NCBI RefSeq assembly: GCF_003284935.1
Contig: NZ_QMEV01000003.1
Span: forward strand, 1-64,000
Direction: 5' to 3'
Length of the DNA: 64,000 bases
Source: Mycobacterium colombiense
GTDB lineage: Bacteria; Actinomycetota; Actinomycetes; Mycobacteriales; Mycobacteriaceae
Shown here: piece by piece, positions 10,301 to 22,243 of the stretch
How the letters are laid out: each line of letters begins with the position of its first letter
Numbering within the stretch: the stretch's first letter is position 1
Notes under the pieces: generated by a model
What the model saw: only the letters and a program-made list of their open reading frames with translations
What the model was told of the DNA's origin: nothing
Databases searched by the model: none
Position numbers and translations under genes: made by a program

Positions 10301-13300
10301 TGCGATCGCACATCGCCACCGTGCTGGGGAACACCACCGCCGACGCGATCGACCCCGACAAGGCGTTCCAAGAGTTGGGGTTTGACTCGCTGACCGCGGT
10401 CGAAATGCGCAACCGCCTCAAAACCGCGACCGGCCTTGCGCTTTCGCCCACATTGATCTTCGACTACCCGACGCCCAACGGCCTGGCCGGCTACATCCGG
10501 ACCCAGCTCGTGGGGCTTCCGCAAGAGGTCAAGCACGCGCCGGTCACGCGCGCCACCGACGACGACCCGATCGTGATCGTCGGCATGGCATGCCGCTATC
10601 CGGGCGGGGTGAATTCGCCGGACGACCTGTGGGACATGCTGACCGAGGGCCGCGACGTGCTCTCGGAGTTTCCGACCGACCGCGGCTGGGACCTGGCCGG
10701 TGTGTACAACCCGGATCCCGACGTGCCGGGCACCTGCTACACCCGCACCGGGGGCTTCGTCGACGGCGTAGCGGACTTCGATCCGGCCTTCTTCGGCATC
10801 GCGCCCAGCGAGGCGCTGGCGATGGACCCGCAGCAGCGCATGTTCCTGGAGCTGTCCTGGGAAGCGTTGGAGCGAGCGGGAATCGAACCCGGCAAGCTCC
10901 GCGGCAGCGCCACCGGAATGTTCGCCGGCGTGTACACGCAGGGTTACGGCATGGGCGCCGCGCCGACGGCCGAGGGCTTCCGGCTGACCGGGCAGTCGTC
11001 GAGCGTGGCCTCGGGGCGGGTGTCCTATGTGCTGGGGCTGGAGGGCCCGGCGGTGTCGGTGGACACGGCGTGTTCGTCGTCGTTGGTGGCGTTGCACATG
11101 GCCGCGCAGTCGCTGCGCTCGGGGGAGTGCGACCTGGCCCTGGCCGGCGGCGTCACCGTGAACGCCACCCCCGACATTTTCGTGGAGTTCAGCCGCATGC
11201 GCGGGCTGTCCGAGGACGGCCGGTGCAAGGCGTACGCCGGCGCGGCCGACGGCACCGGATTCTCCGAGGGCGGCGGCATGCTCGTGGTGGAGCGGCTCTC
11301 TGATGCGCGACGGCTGGGGCACCCGGTGCTGGCCATGGTGCGGGGCTCCGCCATCAACCAGGACGGCGCCTCCAACGGGCTGACCGCGCCCAATGGTCCC
11401 TCGCAGCAGCGGGTGGTGCGTGCGGCCCTGGCGAGTGCGGGCTTGACGGCCGCGGAGGTCGACGTCGTCGAGGGCCATGGCACGGGAACCACGTTGGGCG
11501 ACCCGATCGAGGCGCAGGCGCTGCTGGCGACCTACGGGCAAGAGAGGGCCGAGCCCGGGAAACAGCCACTGTGGCTGGGATCGATCAAGTCGAACATGGG
11601 CCACACGCAGGCCGCCGCCGGAGTGGCCGGCGTCATCAAGATGGTCCTGGCGATGCGCCACGAAATGCTGCCCGCCACACTGCATGTCGATGAGCCGAGC
11701 CCACATGTGGACTGGTCGACCGGCGCCGTGTCGTTGTTGACCGAGGCGCGGCCTTGGCCCGGCGACCGTCCGCGCCGCGCGGGCGTGTCGTCGTTCGGGA
11801 TCAGCGGCACCAACGCGCACGTCATCGTCGAGGCCGTGCCGGTCGAGCCGCCGCACGCCGTGGACCGCCCCAAGGCGCCGGTTGTGTCGTGGCCGGTGTC
11901 GGCGAAATCGTTGTCGGCGTTGAACTCTCAGGCCGCCCGGTTGGCCGCCCACCTGCGGGCCCACCCGGAGTCAGACATTGCCGATGTGGGGTGGTCGCTG
12001 GCGGGGCGGTCGGTTTTCGAGCACCGGGCCGTCATCGTCGGTAGCGACCGCGACGGGCTGCTCGCGGGCCTGGACGAGCTGGCCGGCGACGACCTGGCCG
12101 GCTCGGTCATCCGCGGCACTGCGACCGCAGGGAATACGGTCTTCGTCTTCCCGGGCCAGGGGTCCCAAATGCTGGGCATGGGAATGGGATTGCACGCCGG
12201 CTATCCGGTCTTCGCCGAGGCGTTCAACACCGTCGTGGCCGAACTGGATCGGCACCTGCTGCGCCCGCTGCGCGAGGTGATGTGGGGCCACGACGAAAAC
12301 CTGCTGAACAGCACCGAATTCGCGCAACCCGCGCTGTTCGCGGTGGAAGTAGCGCTGTTCCGGCTGCTCGAATCCTGGGGCGTGCGCCCCGATTTCGTGC
12401 TGGGGCACTCGATCGGGGAGCTGTCGGCCGCGCACGTCGCCGGCGTGTTGTCGTTGGAGAACGCCGCGGTGCTGGTGGCGGCCCGCGGCCGGTTCATGCA
12501 GGCGCTTCCCGAGGGCGGCGCGATGGTCGCGGTGCAGGCCACCGAAGACGAGGTGCGGGCGCTGCTGGCGTCCTCGGACGGGGCCGGCGTCGGCATCGCC
12601 GCGGTCAACGGGCCTGCCTCGGTGGTCATTTCCGGCGCCGAAGACGCGGTGATCGCGATCGCGGACCGGCTCCGCGCCGAGGGCCACCGCGTGCACCGGC
12701 TCTCGGTGTCGCACGCCTTCCACTCCCCGTTGATGGATCCGATGATCGATGAATTCGGCACCGTCGCGGCCGGATTGGCCATCGGCAAGCCGACCATCCC
12801 GATCGTGTCCAATGTGACCGGTCAGCTGGCCGGTGACGACTTCGCGTCGGCGGCGTACTGGAAGCGACACGTGCGCGAGGCGGTGCGGTTCGCAGACAGC
12901 GTGCGGTTCGTGCACTCGGCCGGCGCAACCCGGTTCCTCGAGGTCGGGCCGAGCAGCGGTCTGACGGCATCGATCGAGCAATCGCTGGACTTGGATCCCG
13001 GGGCGGCCCAGGTGACCACGATGTCGGCGCTGCGCAAGGACCGCCCGGAACCAGTCGCCTTGGTCAACGCCGTCGCGCAGGGATTCGTCGCCGGGATGGA
13101 CGTGGACTGGCGCGGTGCGCTGGGCGAGGCCAATCTGGTCGAGCTGCCCACGTATGCCTTTGACCGGCGGCGCTTTTGGCTTGCCGCCGACGGCGCCCCG
13201 GCCGACGCCGCGGGCCTGGGTCTGGCCGCCAGTGAACACGCCCTGCTGGGCGCGGTGGTGGAACTGCCGGCCACCGGCGGAGTGGTGCTGACCGGCCGGC

Positions 13301-16300
13301 TGTCTCCGGGCACGCAGAGCTGGTTGGCCGATCACGCCGTCGGCGGTGTCGTGCTGTTCCCCGGCGCGGGATTCGTCGAGTTGGCGATCCGCGCCGGCGA
13401 CGAGGTGGGCTGCGGCGTGGTCGACGAACTGAATCTGGCCGCGCCGCTGGTGTTGCCGGCCGGCGGATCGGTCGCGGTACAGGTCGTGGTGGGCGGCCCC
13501 GACGACTCGGGCGCCCGCTCAGTGTCGGTGTTTTCGCGCGCCGAAGCGGGCTCGGGCTGGTCCCTGCACGCCGAGGGTGTGCTGCGAGCGGGGTCGGTGC
13601 AGCCGGGCGCGGACTTGTCGGCGTGGCCGCCGGCGGGTGCGGTCCCGGTGGATGTCGGCGACGGATACGAGCAACTGGCCGAGCGGGGTTACGGCTACGG
13701 GCCCGCGTTCCGCGGCCTGACATCGATGTGGCGCCGCGGCGACGAGGTCTTCGCCGAGGTGTCGCTGCCCGCCGACGCGGGGGTGTCGCCGGCCGGATTC
13801 GGCGTCCACCCGGCGATGCTCGACGCGGCGCTGCACGCCGTCATGTTGGCGTCCGACAGCGACGAACTGCCCGAGGGATCGATGCTGGTCCCGTTCTCCT
13901 GGCAGCAGGTGTCGCTGCACGCCGCGGGGGCCGGGGCGGTGCGCGCGCGGATCGTGCCGGTGAGCCCGTCCACCGTGTCCATCGAATTGGCCGACGGGCT
14001 GGGTCTCCCGGTGCTCTCGGTGGCGTCGATGGTGGCCCGTCCGGTCACCGACAAGCAACTCCTGGCCGCCGTGACGAATTCGGGACCGGACCGGCTCTTC
14101 GAGGTCATCTGGTCCGCTCAACCGTCGCAGCCGACGCAGCCCGTGTCGGTGTCCGCCTGGGGCGCAGCGGAAGTCGACGACCCCGCGGCCGAACGATCGG
14201 CGGTGCTGTTCGAATCGGCGCCGGTGTCCGGCGACGTGATCGCCGAGGTGTACGCGGCGACGCGAGCGGTGCTGCCCGTGCTGCAGTCCTGGTTGGCCCG
14301 CGACGGTGCAGGCACCCTGGTGGTGGCGACCCGGGGCGCGATGACGCTGCCGGGGGAGGACGTCACCGATTTGGCCGGCGCGGCGGTCTGGGGGCTGGTG
14401 CGGTCGGCGCAGACCGAGCACCCCGGACGAATCGTGCTCGTCGACACGGACGCCCCGCTGGATTCCGACGCGATAGCGGCGGTGCTGGCGGTCGGCGAGC
14501 CGCAGGCGATACTGCGCAACGGGGCGGTCCACACCGCCCGGGTGCTCGGCAGCCGCGCCGTCGGCGGTCTGTTGCTGCCACCCGACGAGGGACCGTGGCG
14601 ACTCGGCATGAGCAGCTACGGCACGATCGAAAACCTGCGGATAGAGCGCATTCCCGACGCCGACACCCCGTTGGGTCCCGGTCAGGTGCGGGTCGCGCTG
14701 TCGGCCATCGCGGCCAACTTCCGCGACGTCATGATCGCGTTGGGCCTCTACCCCGACCCCGAGGCGATCATGGGCATCGAGGCCGCGGGTGTGGTGAGCG
14801 AAATCGGCCCCGGTGCCGGGCGTTTCGCTGTCGGTGACCGCGTGATGGGGCTCTTCCCGGACGGCACCGGAACCATCGCCAAGACCGACCAGCGCCTGCT
14901 CGTCAAGGTGCCGCCCGGCTGGTCACACACCGCCGCCGCGACGGCGTCGGTGGTGTTCGCCACGGCGAACTACGCACTGGTGGACCTGGCCGGCGCCAAG
15001 CCCGGTCAGCGAGTGCTGGTCCATGCCGCCGCCGGCGGTGTCGGCATGGCCGCCGTCCAGCTGGCCCGGCACATGGGTCTGGAAGTATTCGCGACCGCCA
15101 GCCGTGGCAAGTGGGACACATTGCGCGACATGGGCTTTGACGACGACCACATCGCCGACTCACGCAGCCTGGAATTCGAGGAGAAGTTCCGGGCGGTCAC
15201 CGGCAGGGCCGGCGTGGCCGGAATGGATATCGTGCTGGACTCGCTGTCCGGTGATTTCGTCGACGCGTCCCTGCGCTTGATGGCGCCCGGCGGCGTGTTC
15301 TTGGAGATGGGCAAGACCGACATCCGGGATCCCGAGGTCGTCGCCCGCGACCACCCGGGTTTGCGTTACCGCGCCTTCGATCTGTTCGAGGCGGGACCGG
15401 ATCGCATCGCCCAGATGCTCGACGAGTTGGCCGGCATGTTCGGCGAGGATGTACTACGGCCGTTGCCGGTCACCAGGTTTGACGTGCGACGCGCGCCCGC
15501 GGCGCTGCGCTACCTGAGTCAGGCCCGCCATGTCGGCAAGGTCGTGATGACCATGCCGGACGCGTGGACGGCCGGCACGGTGTTGATCACCGGCGCCACC
15601 GGCATGGCCGGTTCGGCGGTCGCGCGACACGTGGTGACCCGCCACGGCGCAAGGAATCTGGTGCTGGTCAGCCGCCGCGGACTGGACGCACCGGGCGCCG
15701 CGGAGCTGGTCGCCGAGCTGAGCGCGGCCGGTGCGCACGTGGAGACGGTGGCCTGTGATGCCGCCGATCGTGAGGCCCTGGCCAAGGTGATCGCCGACAT
15801 CCCGATGCAGCGTCCGTTGACCGGGGTGATCCACGCCGCCGGAGTCCTGCACGACGCGGTCGTGACGTCGCTGACCACCGACCGAATCGAATCGGTGTTG
15901 CGGTCCAAGGTCGACGCGGCCTGGAACCTGCACGAGTTGACCCGCGAGCTGGACGTGTCTGCCTTCGTGATGTTCTCGTCGATCGCGGGACTCGCCGGCG
16001 CGTCGGGTCAGGCCAACTACGCGGCCGGCAACTCGTTCCTGGACGGGCTGGCCGCCCACCGGCGGGCGCACGGGCTGCCGGCGATCTCGCTGGGCTGGGG
16101 CCTATGGGATCAGGCCAGCGCCATGACCGGAGGGTTGGGCGCCGCCGACCGCGCGCGGTTCGGGCGCGACGGGATCGTCGCAATGTCCTCCGACCAGGCT
16201 CTGGAGCTGATGGACACCGCGCTCATCGTCGATGAGCCGTTCATGCTGCCGGCCCACATCGACCTGGCGGCCCTGCGGGTCAAGTTCGATGGAGGCACGT

Positions 16301-16899
16301 TGCCGCCGATGTTCGTCGATCTGATCAACGCCCCGACGCGGCGCCAGGTCGATGACTCGCTGGCCGCCGCCAAGTCGAAATCCGCTCTGCTGCAACGCCT
16401 CGAAGGGCTCCCCGAGGACGAGCAGCAGGCGATCCTGCTGGACTTGGTGCGGGCCAACATCGCCACCGTGCTGGGCAGCTCCAGCCCGGAGGCGATCCAT
16501 CCGGACCGGGCGTTCCAGGAACTCGGTTTCGACTCGCTGACCGCCGTCGAGATGCGCAACCGGCTCAAAGCCGCTACCGGACTGGCGCTGTCACCGACGC
16601 TGATCTTCGACTACCCGAACTCCGCCGCGCTGGCCGGCTACATGTACCGCGAATTGGTCGGATCGTCGGACCAACCCGCCGCGGCGGCCGCACCGGGCGA
16701 AGCGGAGATTCAACGCGTCGTCGGATCCATTCCGGTCAAGCGTCTTCGGCAGGCCGGCGTGCTGGAGCTCCTGCTGGCTTTGGCGAGCGAGGCCGACGGC
16801 GCCGCGCAGGCCTCGACGGTGACCACCGAAAAGGACATTGCGGACATGGATCTGGACGCCCTGGTCAACGCGGCGCTGCGCGACGACGACGACGAGTAG
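4357..16899 (+). CDS. pks12: Bimodular type I polyketide synthase Pks12 (mycoketide synthase)
   Basis: A 4180-residue megasynthase that builds the methyl-branched mycoketide chain of mannosyl-beta-1-phosphomycoketide. Two complete modules are visible. Module 1: N-terminal coiled-coil docking helix (1-33); KS with C203, H338, H376; AT with S647 and YASH (748-750 region), the methylmalonyl signature; DH with H955 and D1121; ER with an AAAGGVG NADPH loop near 1513-1519; KR with TGGTG near 1698 and Y1841; ACP S2011. Module 2: KS C2239; AT S2685 with HAFH (2786-2789), the malonyl signature; DH H2993; ER near 3557; KR with TGATG near 3745 and Y3888; ACP S4060; then a C-terminal acidic docking tail. 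Both reductive loops look complete, fitting a saturated chain with alternating C2/C3 units made by repeated intermolecular passes, as known for M. tuberculosis Pks12. ATG 4357 is preferred to GTG 4354 from the known N-terminus and ribosome-site spacing. Confidence 0.96.
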   Translation: MVDQLQHATEALRKALVQVERLKRTNRALLERSNEPIAIVGMSCRFPGGVDSPEALWQMVVEGRDVISEFPTDRGWDVAGLYDPDPDARHKCYVNTGGFVDGVADFDPAFFGIAPSEALAMDPQHRMLLELAWEALERAGIDPSGLRGSATGVFAGLIVQGYGMLAEEIEGYRLTGMTSSVASGRVSYVLGLEGPAVSVDTACSSSLVALHMAVQSLRSGECDLALAGGATVNATPTVFVEFSRHRGLAPDGRCKAYAGAADGVGWSEGGAILVVERLSDAQRLGHPVLAVVRGSAVNQDGASNGLTAPNGPSQQRVVRAALANAGLTAADVDVVEGHGTGTTLGDPIEAQALLATYGQERSEPLWLGSIKSNMGHTQAAAGVAGVIKMVQAMRHETLPATLHVDAPSPHVDWTAGSVSLLTQAQPWHAERPRRAGVSSFGISGTNAHVIVEAVPVEPPHAVDGPKAPVVPWAVTAKSPSSLAAQAARLAEYVRAHDDLDIADIGWSLAGRATFEHRAVVVGGDRDRLLAGLDELANDDPIGSVIRGAATPAGKTVFVFPGQGSQWAGMAVELLDTAPVFAQQVEECEAAFADFVDWSLTDVLRGAPDAPGLDRVDVVQPVLFAVMVALAELWKSVGVNPDAVIGHSQGEIAAAYVAGALSLQDAARVVTLRSKLLTSLAGPGGMLSIACSTERARELLAPYGNRVSIAAVNGRSAVVVSGEVAALDELVGFCADLELRTRRIDVDYASHSVEVEAIRTDLAEVLSGIEPRSTRIAFFSTVTGNRLDTAGLDADYWYRNIRQTVQFDQAVRSACEHGYRTFIESSPHPALVAGIEDTANDSLPGDTEAIVIPTLGREDGGLERFLTSAATAFVAGVGVHWRGALDGAGFVELPTYAFDRRRFWLSGEGISADASGLGLGASEHPLLSAVVELPASGGVVLTGRLSASLQGWLTDHAVSGSAVFPGSGFVELAIRAGDEVGCSTVDELTLQAPLMLPGKDAGSGSVAVQVVVGPAEESGQRAVSIFSRPDAGSGWVCHAEGTLSTGSVEPGADLSAWPPAGAVKVDVADGYEQLAARGYGYGPAFQGLTAAWVRGDEVFAEVRLPDAAGGVTGFGVHPALLDAAMHALVVSHQIGGQTDEVVLPFSWQGVSLHAAGASAVRARLAPASASGAAGAPTRAVSIELADGLGLPVLSVRAMVARAVSERQLRAAVSASGPDRLFEAVWSPVTATAGDADPPAHEVFESVAAGEDPVSGTYERTHRALAAVQSWLTERDSGVLVVATRGAMGLAGEDVPDLAGAAVWGLVRSAQTEHPGRIVLVDSDATLDDSAIATVLAVGEPAVLLRDGIAYTARVRGSRAVDGIMTPPADGPWRLGISSAGTFENLQLEPVPNAGAALEPGQVRVALRAIATNFRDVMITLGMFTHDALLGGEGAGVVVEVGPGVTEFEVGDSVYGFFPDGSGTLVPGDVRLLQHKPAGWSYAEAAGISAVFTTAYMAFIHLADVKPGQRVLVHAAAGGVGMAAVQMGRHLGLEVFATASRGKWDTLRAMGFDDDHISDSRSLEFEEKFRAVTGGRGMDVVLDSLAGEFVDASLRLVAPGGVFLEMGKTDIRDPGVVARDYPGVRYRAFDLFEPGRPRMHQWMEELAGLFDAGVLEPLPVTTFDVRRARTALRYLSQARHIGKVVMTLPSGLASGTVLITGGTGMAGSTLARHLVANHGVEDLVLLSRRGPDAPGSAELIAELQAAGASARVVACDAADRTALARVIADISAQRPLSGVIHATGVLDDATITSLTPERVDAVLRAKVDAAWNLHELTRDANLSAFVVFSSMAGLVGSSGQGNYGAANAFLDGLAAHRRAHGLPAISLAWGLWDQASAMTGGLDAADLARLGRDGILALSSDEAMELFDTALIVDEPFLAPARIDLGALRAHAVAVPPMFTDLINAPTRRRVDDSLAAAKSKSALAHRLDGLSEAEQHAVLLDLVRSHIATVLGNTTADAIDPDKAFQELGFDSLTAVEMRNRLKTATGLALSPTLIFDYPTPNGLAGYIRTQLVGLPQEVKHAPVTRATDDDPIVIVGMACRYPGGVNSPDDLWDMLTEGRDVLSEFPTDRGWDLAGVYNPDPDVPGTCYTRTGGFVDGVADFDPAFFGIAPSEALAMDPQQRMFLELSWEALERAGIEPGKLRGSATGMFAGVYTQGYGMGAAPTAEGFRLTGQSSSVASGRVSYVLGLEGPAVSVDTACSSSLVALHMAAQSLRSGECDLALAGGVTVNATPDIFVEFSRMRGLSEDGRCKAYAGAADGTGFSEGGGMLVVERLSDARRLGHPVLAMVRGSAINQDGASNGLTAPNGPSQQRVVRAALASAGLTAAEVDVVEGHGTGTTLGDPIEAQALLATYGQERAEPGKQPLWLGSIKSNMGHTQAAAGVAGVIKMVLAMRHEMLPATLHVDEPSPHVDWSTGAVSLLTEARPWPGDRPRRAGVSSFGISGTNAHVIVEAVPVEPPHAVDRPKAPVVSWPVSAKSLSALNSQAARLAAHLRAHPESDIADVGWSLAGRSVFEHRAVIVGSDRDGLLAGLDELAGDDLAGSVIRGTATAGNTVFVFPGQGSQMLGMGMGLHAGYPVFAEAFNTVVAELDRHLLRPLREVMWGHDENLLNSTEFAQPALFAVEVALFRLLESWGVRPDFVLGHSIGELSAAHVAGVLSLENAAVLVAARGRFMQALPEGGAMVAVQATEDEVRALLASSDGAGVGIAAVNGPASVVISGAEDAVIAIADRLRAEGHRVHRLSVSHAFHSPLMDPMIDEFGTVAAGLAIGKPTIPIVSNVTGQLAGDDFASAAYWKRHVREAVRFADSVRFVHSAGATRFLEVGPSSGLTASIEQSLDLDPGAAQVTTMSALRKDRPEPVALVNAVAQGFVAGMDVDWRGALGEANLVELPTYAFDRRRFWLAADGAPADAAGLGLAASEHALLGAVVELPATGGVVLTGRLSPGTQSWLADHAVGGVVLFPGAGFVELAIRAGDEVGCGVVDELNLAAPLVLPAGGSVAVQVVVGGPDDSGARSVSVFSRAEAGSGWSLHAEGVLRAGSVQPGADLSAWPPAGAVPVDVGDGYEQLAERGYGYGPAFRGLTSMWRRGDEVFAEVSLPADAGVSPAGFGVHPAMLDAALHAVMLASDSDELPEGSMLVPFSWQQVSLHAAGAGAVRARIVPVSPSTVSIELADGLGLPVLSVASMVARPVTDKQLLAAVTNSGPDRLFEVIWSAQPSQPTQPVSVSAWGAAEVDDPAAERSAVLFESAPVSGDVIAEVYAATRAVLPVLQSWLARDGAGTLVVATRGAMTLPGEDVTDLAGAAVWGLVRSAQTEHPGRIVLVDTDAPLDSDAIAAVLAVGEPQAILRNGAVHTARVLGSRAVGGLLLPPDEGPWRLGMSSYGTIENLRIERIPDADTPLGPGQVRVALSAIAANFRDVMIALGLYPDPEAIMGIEAAGVVSEIGPGAGRFAVGDRVMGLFPDGTGTIAKTDQRLLVKVPPGWSHTAAATASVVFATANYALVDLAGAKPGQRVLVHAAAGGVGMAAVQLARHMGLEVFATASRGKWDTLRDMGFDDDHIADSRSLEFEEKFRAVTGRAGVAGMDIVLDSLSGDFVDASLRLMAPGGVFLEMGKTDIRDPEVVARDHPGLRYRAFDLFEAGPDRIAQMLDELAGMFGEDVLRPLPVTRFDVRRAPAALRYLSQARHVGKVVMTMPDAWTAGTVLITGATGMAGSAVARHVVTRHGARNLVLVSRRGLDAPGAAELVAELSAAGAHVETVACDAADREALAKVIADIPMQRPLTGVIHAAGVLHDAVVTSLTTDRIESVLRSKVDAAWNLHELTRELDVSAFVMFSSIAGLAGASGQANYAAGNSFLDGLAAHRRAHGLPAISLGWGLWDQASAMTGGLGAADRARFGRDGIVAMSSDQALELMDTALIVDEPFMLPAHIDLAALRVKFDGGTLPPMFVDLINAPTRRQVDDSLAAAKSKSALLQRLEGLPEDEQQAILLDLVRANIATVLGSSSPEAIHPDRAFQELGFDSLTAVEMRNRLKAATGLALSPTLIFDYPNSAALAGYMYRELVGSSDQPAAAAAPGEAEIQRVVGSIPVKRLRQAGVLELLLALASEADGAAQASTVTTEKDIADMDLDALVNAALRDDDDE

Positions 16900-16906
16900 G
16901 CATGAC

Positions 16907-19504
16907 GTGAGAATCGCGGTCACGGGGGCCAGCGGCGTGCTCGGCCGGGGCCTCGCCATGAGGCTGCTCAGCCAGGGCCACGACGTCGCGGGCATCGCCC
17001 GCTCTCGTCCCGAAAGCTGGCCGGGCGCAGCGGATTTCGTCGTGGCGGACATCCGCGACGCCGACGCTGTCCGACGCGCCCTGGCCGGCGCCGACGTCGT
17101 CGCGCACTTCGCGTGGGCGACGGGTTCCGGACACGACGACCAGGTGAACATCGGTGGCACCCGCAACGTGCTCGACGCGATGGCCGAGACCGGTTCCAGG
17201 CGAATCGTGTTCGCGTCGTCGGCCCACGTGTACGGCGGGGGTGACGTGCCGAGGGCCGAACATGAGGCCATGACTCCGGTCAGCGCCGAAGGCCGATTCA
17301 AGGCCCGAGTCGAACAGATGCTGGCGGAATCGGGCGTGGAATGGGTCGCGGTCCGCTCGGCGCTCATTCTGGGCCGCAGCGTCGATAACTGGGTGCGTCG
17401 CCTGCTGGCGTTACCGGCGTTTGTCGACCGGTCGGGCGATCGCCGCATGCAGGTCGTCCACCTCGACGACGCGCTGCGGCTGTTCAACCGCGCCATCGTG
17501 GAAGCCGACATCGCCGGAGGGCCGGTGAATCTGGCCGCTTCGGGCGAACTGACCTTCCGCCAAGTCGCCGCCGCGCTACGCCGCCCAGTCGTGCGCGTCG
17601 GCCCCGAGCCGGCGGAGCTGCGGCTGGTGCGCGGGGCCGCGCTTATGGAGACCGCGCGGCTGGCCGACGCATGGGCGTTCCGGCCGGCGTGGGAAGCGGG
17701 CGAATGTGTCCAGGATTTCGCGCTGGCGGTGCGCGGCCGGGTGACCGTGGGCACTCGGGTGGTATCGCTGCCGTGGCGGCTGGCCAACATTCAGGACCTG
17801 CCTTCGGTCGACGCGCCGAGCGGCGACGGCGTCAAGCCCGTCTGGGCGGGCGCAGCCGGGGATAACGGGGAGTTCGACACACCGATCGACCCGCGCTTTC
17901 CCACCTTCCTGGCCACCAATTTGTCCGAGGCACTGCCTGGCCCGTTTTCGCCGGCGTCGGCGTCGGCGACGGTGCGCGGGCTGCGGGCCAGCGCCGTGTG
18001 CGTCGCCGAGCGGTTGCGGCCCGGCGGGACGATCCAGCGCGAAATCGCGATGCGCATGGTCGCGGTGTTTGCCCACCGGCTGTACGGCGCCATCACGACC
18101 GCGCACTTCATGGCCGAGACGGTGCCTTTCGTCAAGCCCACGACGGTGGTGAGCAACAGCGGGTTCTTCGGCCCGAGCATGGCCGCCCTGCCGATCTTCG
18201 GTGAGGAACGTCCACACGCCGACACCGGCCGAATTCGCAAGCAACTGCGGACCATCCGCAACATCGGCGTGTTCGGCGTCAACCTGATCGGGCTGTCCGC
18301 CGGCGCGGGCCTGGACACCCGAGAGTTCGTCGCCGATGTCGATCGCCTGGAGCACCTGACCGACGGCGACCTCGGCGGGCTCGACGATCGTCGGCTGCTG
18401 AGCCTGATCACCCTGGCGCGTGACCAGGTGGTACACGGCTGGGTGCTGGCGGCGGGCTCGTTCCTGTTGTGCGCGGCGTTTAACGTGCTGCTGCGCGGTT
18501 TATGCGGGCGAGACATCGCCGCGCCCGGCGGAGCGGAATTGGTCAGCGCGCGCTCCGTCGAGGCGATGCAGCGGCTGGTGGTCGCCGCGCAGCGCGATCC
18601 GAAAGTGAGGGCGCTGCTGGCCGAACCGGGGGACCGGCTGGACAAGCTCGCCGTCGAGGCACCGGAATTCCATGCCGCCCTGCTCAACGAGCTGGCGCTC
18701 ATCGGTCACCGCGGTCCGGCCGAGCTCGAGATGCTGTCGACCAGCTACGCCGACGACCCCGAGCTGCTCGTGCGGATGGTGACCCGAGCCATGAGCGCGA
18801 CATCCGCGCCGCAGCCGCAGCGGCCACGAATCCCGTTGCACGCCAAGCCTATTGCGGCTCTGGCCACCCAGCAACTGCGCGACCGTGAGGTCCGCCGCGA
18901 CAAGGTGGTGCGGGCGAACTGGGTGCTGCGCACGCTGCTTCGCGAATACGGCCGCAGGTCGGTCGAGGCCGGGGTGTTCACCGCGGCCGACGACGTCTTC
19001 TATCTGCTCGTCGACGAACTCGACGCCCTCCCGGCGGACGTCGGCGCGCTGGTGGCCCGCCGCCGCGCCGAACAACGCCGGCTGGTCTCGGTGGCGCCGC
19101 CGACGGTCTTCAGCGGGAGCTGGCAGCCGACCGCGACCTCATCGGACGCGCTGGCCAGTGGGGACATCTTGCGTGGCGTCGGCGTATGCGGCGGACGGGT
19201 GCGCGGCCGGGTGCGGATCGTGCGGCCCGAGACGATCGACGAGCTGCAACCCGGCGAGGTGCTGGTCGCGGAGGTGACCGACGTCGGGTACACCGCGGCG
19301 TTCTGCTACGCCGCCGCCGTTGTCACCGAACTCGGCGGGCCGATGTCGCACGCCGCGGTGGTGGCCCGCGAATTCGGGTTCCCGTGTGTCGTCGACGTTC
19401 AGGGGGCCACCAAAGCGCTGCCGCCCGGGGCCATGGTGGAGGTCGACGGCGCCACCGGCGAGATCCGGGTGCTCGAGCTGGCCGCGGACGACGCGCTGAG
19501 TTAG
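16907..19504 (+). CDS. Epimerase/PEP-utilising mobile-domain fusion protein (Rv2047c-like)
   Basis: An 865-residue two-part protein starting at GTG 16907, 7 bases after the pks12 stop, so almost certainly co-transcribed with pks12. Residues 1 to about 290 form an NAD(P)-binding extended SDR/epimerase domain with TGASGVLGRG at the N-terminus and an SSAHVYGGG segment. The middle (about 300-740) is mostly helical and similar to the linker of PEP-synthase-like proteins. The C-terminus carries the swivelling phosphohistidine domain of PEP-utilising enzymes, with the GGPMSHAAVVAREFG signature and His near residue 815. There is no ATP-grasp domain, so the phosphate source is unclear. M. tuberculosis Rv2047c has the same architecture and position. 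Its role in mycoketide phospholipid metabolism is suggested by linkage only. Confidence 0.85.
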   Translation: MRIAVTGASGVLGRGLAMRLLSQGHDVAGIARSRPESWPGAADFVVADIRDADAVRRALAGADVVAHFAWATGSGHDDQVNIGGTRNVLDAMAETGSRRIVFASSAHVYGGGDVPRAEHEAMTPVSAEGRFKARVEQMLAESGVEWVAVRSALILGRSVDNWVRRLLALPAFVDRSGDRRMQVVHLDDALRLFNRAIVEADIAGGPVNLAASGELTFRQVAAALRRPVVRVGPEPAELRLVRGAALMETARLADAWAFRPAWEAGECVQDFALAVRGRVTVGTRVVSLPWRLANIQDLPSVDAPSGDGVKPVWAGAAGDNGEFDTPIDPRFPTFLATNLSEALPGPFSPASASATVRGLRASAVCVAERLRPGGTIQREIAMRMVAVFAHRLYGAITTAHFMAETVPFVKPTTVVSNSGFFGPSMAALPIFGEERPHADTGRIRKQLRTIRNIGVFGVNLIGLSAGAGLDTREFVADVDRLEHLTDGDLGGLDDRRLLSLITLARDQVVHGWVLAAGSFLLCAAFNVLLRGLCGRDIAAPGGAELVSARSVEAMQRLVVAAQRDPKVRALLAEPGDRLDKLAVEAPEFHAALLNELALIGHRGPAELEMLSTSYADDPELLVRMVTRAMSATSAPQPQRPRIPLHAKPIAALATQQLRDREVRRDKVVRANWVLRTLLREYGRRSVEAGVFTAADDVFYLLVDELDALPADVGALVARRRAEQRRLVSVAPPTVFSGSWQPTATSSDALASGDILRGVGVCGGRVRGRVRIVRPETIDELQPGEVLVAEVTDVGYTAAFCYAAAVVTELGGPMSHAAVVAREFGFPCVVDVQGATKALPPGAMVEVDGATGEIRVLELAADDALS

Positions 19505-20737
19505 TCGAACTCGATCTTCAGGTCCGCCGGCCCGCTCAGGCCCAGCATCGGCTTCCAGTGCGCCGTGGCCACGCGGCGCGGATTGGTCATGCGCCGGGCG
19601 ATGACTTTGAGCGCTCCGGCGAGTTCCGTTCGGGCGAGGTTGGCGCCAAGGCAATAGTGGGCGCCGCCGCCGAACGTCAGAATGGGCGGGGGGTCCTCGC
19701 GGGTGATGTCGAACCGGTCCGGGTGCGGATAGACCTCTGGATCACAGTTGGCCGCAAAGGTATTCACCGAGATGAAGGTGCCGGCCGGAAACGTGTATTC
19801 CGCGAACGTGACGTCGTCCAGGACGGTGCGCAGGGTGGTGCAGACCGCGGGTGAATGGCGCATGCATTCCTCGACGGCGCGCATCGCCAGGCCGGGATTG
19901 TCGCGCAGCATCGCCAGTTGGTCGGGGTGATCACACAGCGCGTGCATGCACGCGGCCAGTTGGTTGCGCGTGGTGTCCGTGCCGGCGCTCAGGATGCTGA
20001 ACGCCAGCATCCGCATTTCCGCGTTGCTCAGCCGGTCGCCGCCGTCCTGGGCGCGGATCAATTCGGAGATCAAGTCGTCGGTCAACCGGCTCCGTCGTTC
20101 GGTGATCATGTTGTCGATGTAGGAGTCGAACTCGTCCCACGCCCGCATCACGATGTGCTGCTCGTTCGCCAGGTCCGAGTCGAACCTGACGATTTTGAAA
20201 ATGTCCTCGGCCCAGAGGGAAAACCGCTCCCAGTCCTCCGGGGGGCGCGCCCAACAGCGCGCAGATGATCGGGATCGGGTAGGGGCGGGCGATGTCGGCG
20301 ACGAAATCACATCGGCCGGCTCGGCCACCTGAGGCAACCTGGTCGATCAACTCGTTGATTACCGTGTCGATGGTGTCTTCCATGCGCGCGGACGCCCGCG
20401 GCGTGAAGGCCTTGGACACCAGGCCGCGCAGCCGTCGATGTTCCTCGCCTTCCATGCCCAGGATGGTGCCGAGGACCCGGTCATAGAGGGGGCCGGAGGT
20501 TATCCCCCGAGCGGTCATGTGCATCCCGGGCGGGAAAACGAACCGCGGGTCGCGAAGTATCCCGCGGGCGAGTTCGTAGCCGAGCACCTCGGGTCCCAAC
20601 GGCCCGATGGCTATCGGGGACCGCTTGCGCGCCTCGTGGATCCGCGGGGCGACCTGGTGCACGGTGTCGGTGATGTCATAGTGCAGCGTCGGAAGGTCGG
20701 CGTCGAAGACGTTGGGTGTCGCGGCGTCAACGGTCAT
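19501..20737 (-). pseudogene. Cytochrome P450 with a single frameshift
   Basis: Two overlapping frames together make one normal bacterial P450 of about 410 residues. The N-terminal part starts at ATG 20737, behind a GGAGG ribosome site, and reads through the helix C region to CALLGAPP. The downstream frame then supplies EDWERFSLWAEDIF, the I-helix AGTDTT, the ECMR of the ExxR motif, and the haem loop FGGGAHYCLGANLAR. The break is at a run of six G at 20240-20245 (C on the coding strand); five would restore the frame. This could be true inactivation, phase variation at a homopolymer, or a sequencing error. It is the last gene of the minus-strand operon that starts at 26835, 11 bases after the VOC gene, and it overlaps the convergent Rv2047c-like gene by 4 bases. 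Substrate unknown. Confidence 0.8.
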
Positions 20738-20748
20738 GATGCCTCCAA

Positions 20749-21174
20749 TCACGGAACATTGGTCGCCAGGAATGTCAGTGGCAGGCCCAGGATCGACACG
20801 TCGTTTTCGTCGAGGTAGGTGCCCTCGCCCGCCATGCGCTGCCGGAATCGCGTTGTCGCGCCGTAACGCTCGGCGACGGCGTCGGCCATGGCGGCTTCCG
20901 GAACGCCGATCACCACGGTGAACACGCCGTCACCGTGATGCTCGAGGAACTCCGTCACCGAGACGGCGACCTCGCCGGTCGACCCGGGGATCGGGCTGAT
21001 CAGTTCGATGCCCCGATTCCAGTCGAGATGGATGTCCAGGCCGAGCTCGGCCAGCTGCAGGGGCTCGAAGACGAATCCGAGATCGGTGAACATGTGCACC
21101 GCTGCGGCATGGCGTTCCGGCGCCACGGCGAACACGACGTGGTGGAGCGAGGGCGAGTCAGTCTCTTCGGGCAT
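20749..21174 (-). CDS. VOC-superfamily (glyoxalase/dioxygenase-like) protein
   Basis: A 141-residue protein with the layout of a single vicinal-oxygen-chelate domain pair: LHHVVFAVAPE at the start, an IELISPIPG strand in the middle, and a second half (GVFTVVIGVPEA). His11/His12 and Glu57 sit near positions where VOC enzymes bind metal, but I cannot confirm a full metal triad. VOC proteins include glyoxalases, epimerases, extradiol dioxygenases and resistance proteins, so no reaction is assigned. It lies 10 bases after the oxidoreductase gene at 21185 and 11 bases before the P450, inside the same minus-strand operon, which suggests a step on the same small-molecule substrate. Confidence 0.7.
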   Translation of the reverse strand: MPEETDSPSLHHVVFAVAPERHAAAVHMFTDLGFVFEPLQLAELGLDIHLDWNRGIELISPIPGSTGEVAVSVTEFLEHHGDGVFTVVIGVPEAAMADAVAERYGATTRFRQRMAGEGTYLDENDVSILGLPLTFLATNVP

Positions 21175-21184
21175 CCGGGTCGTC

Positions 21185-22243
21185 CTATCGAGAATCAGCG
21201 CGCAGCACGCCGCGTGGCAGTAGCAGCGGCAGGTCGTTGTAGGTGACGATGCCGGGAGGGGCGGCGACGACGGCGGGTATCGCGGTGATGGCCGGCATCG
21301 CGGTGATCGTCAGTCCCAACATGATGTAGTCATCCAGTGTCTGGCCGGCAAAGTCCGGTGGCGGAAGGAAACTCAGCGTGGTTTTGATCGTCGGCCGGCC
21401 GGCCACCTCGATCGTGTAGCCCATGTCCAGCGGCCAATCCGGGTCCAGCGACTGGCCCTTGCGCCAGCGGCCGCGGATTTCGATGACCTCGCGGTCGCCG
21501 GCGATCCCTTTCCAGCGGACGTCCACACCGGCGACGCAACCCTTTCTGATCGTCCAGTCGCCGGGCAGGTGCAGATCCTCGGCGGTCTGGGCGTATTCGA
21601 CCTCGCAGCGCACGTCGTCGAGCTCGGTACCCAGCGCATCGGCGATCAGCAACACACCGTCGGCGAAGATGCCCGAGCCTTTCTCGGTGATGGCCGGGAG
21701 GTCCGGTTGATCGATGGGATAGCCGAACCCCATGGGTATTTCGGTCGCGGGTGAGTTGTAGATCGTGGTGTCGACGGATTCGAGCATGGAGACCTTGTCC
21801 ACCCGGTCCGAAAGCCCCGCCGAGACGATGGCGAAGAGTTGGATGAAGCCCGGGTTGATGCCGCTGCCGAAGATGGTTGACCCGCCGTCCGCGCAGGCTC
21901 GTTCGATGCGGCCGCGGCCGGCGCCGAGGTAGTGCCCGGTGATGAACCCGGCGGTGCCCACAACGTTGATGCCCGCGCCCAGGATGCGGACCAGCTCGTC
22001 GACGTCGGCGAACATCGGGTTGTAGACCACACAGTCCGGCTTCAGCGCGAGCAGCGCCTCAATGTCGTTGGTGGCCTTGACATTGAGCGGTTCGATCCCG
22101 CACAGCTCGCCGACATCACGCCCGGCCTTGTCCGGCGACCAGGCGTAGCACCCGACGAGCTCGAGCGCCGGGTTGGCGGCGATGGCCTTGACCGAACTCT
22201 TACCGACGTTACCCGTCGTCCACTGCACGACCCGATAGGTCAC
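21185..22243 (-). CDS. NAD(P)-binding oxidoreductase, DAP-dehydrogenase-like (paralogue 1)
   Basis: A 352-residue protein starting at GTG 22243. The N-terminus [19 protein letters not shown] is a Rossmann nucleotide-binding loop of the dihydrodipicolinate-reductase-like type. The C-terminal half resembles the 2,4-diaminopentanoate dehydrogenase C-terminal family that is abundant in mycobacteria. Most members have no proven substrate, so only an NAD(P)-dependent oxidoreductase role is claimed. Conserved features shared with the two paralogues at 27124 and 29897 include the GSGINPGF / GVNPGF / GIDPGF loop and a final MPLRGV-like segment (here LLLPRGVLR). Start choice: the GTG overlaps the upstream stop as GTGA (22240-22243), a classic coupled junction. 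Confidence 0.8.
   Translation of the reverse strand: MTYRVVQWTTGNVGKSSVKAIAANPALELVGCYAWSPDKAGRDVGELCGIEPLNVKATNDIEALLALKPDCVVYNPMFADVDELVRILGAGINVVGTAGFITGHYLGAGRGRIERACADGGSTIFGSGINPGFIQLFAIVSAGLSDRVDKVSMLESVDTTIYNSPATEIPMGFGYPIDQPDLPAITEKGSGIFADGVLLIADALGTELDDVRCEVEYAQTAEDLHLPGDWTIRKGCVAGVDVRWKGIAGDREVIEIRGRWRKGQSLDPDWPLDMGYTIEVAGRPTIKTTLSFLPPPDFAGQTLDDYIMLGLTITAMPAITAIPAVVAAPPGIVTYNDLPLLLPRGVLRADSR

Noticed and set aside
9127..11964. A 945-codon open frame antisense to pks12
   Set aside because: Composition is Arg/Gln/His-rich shadow sequence without any domain, and it lies fully within a known PKS gene.
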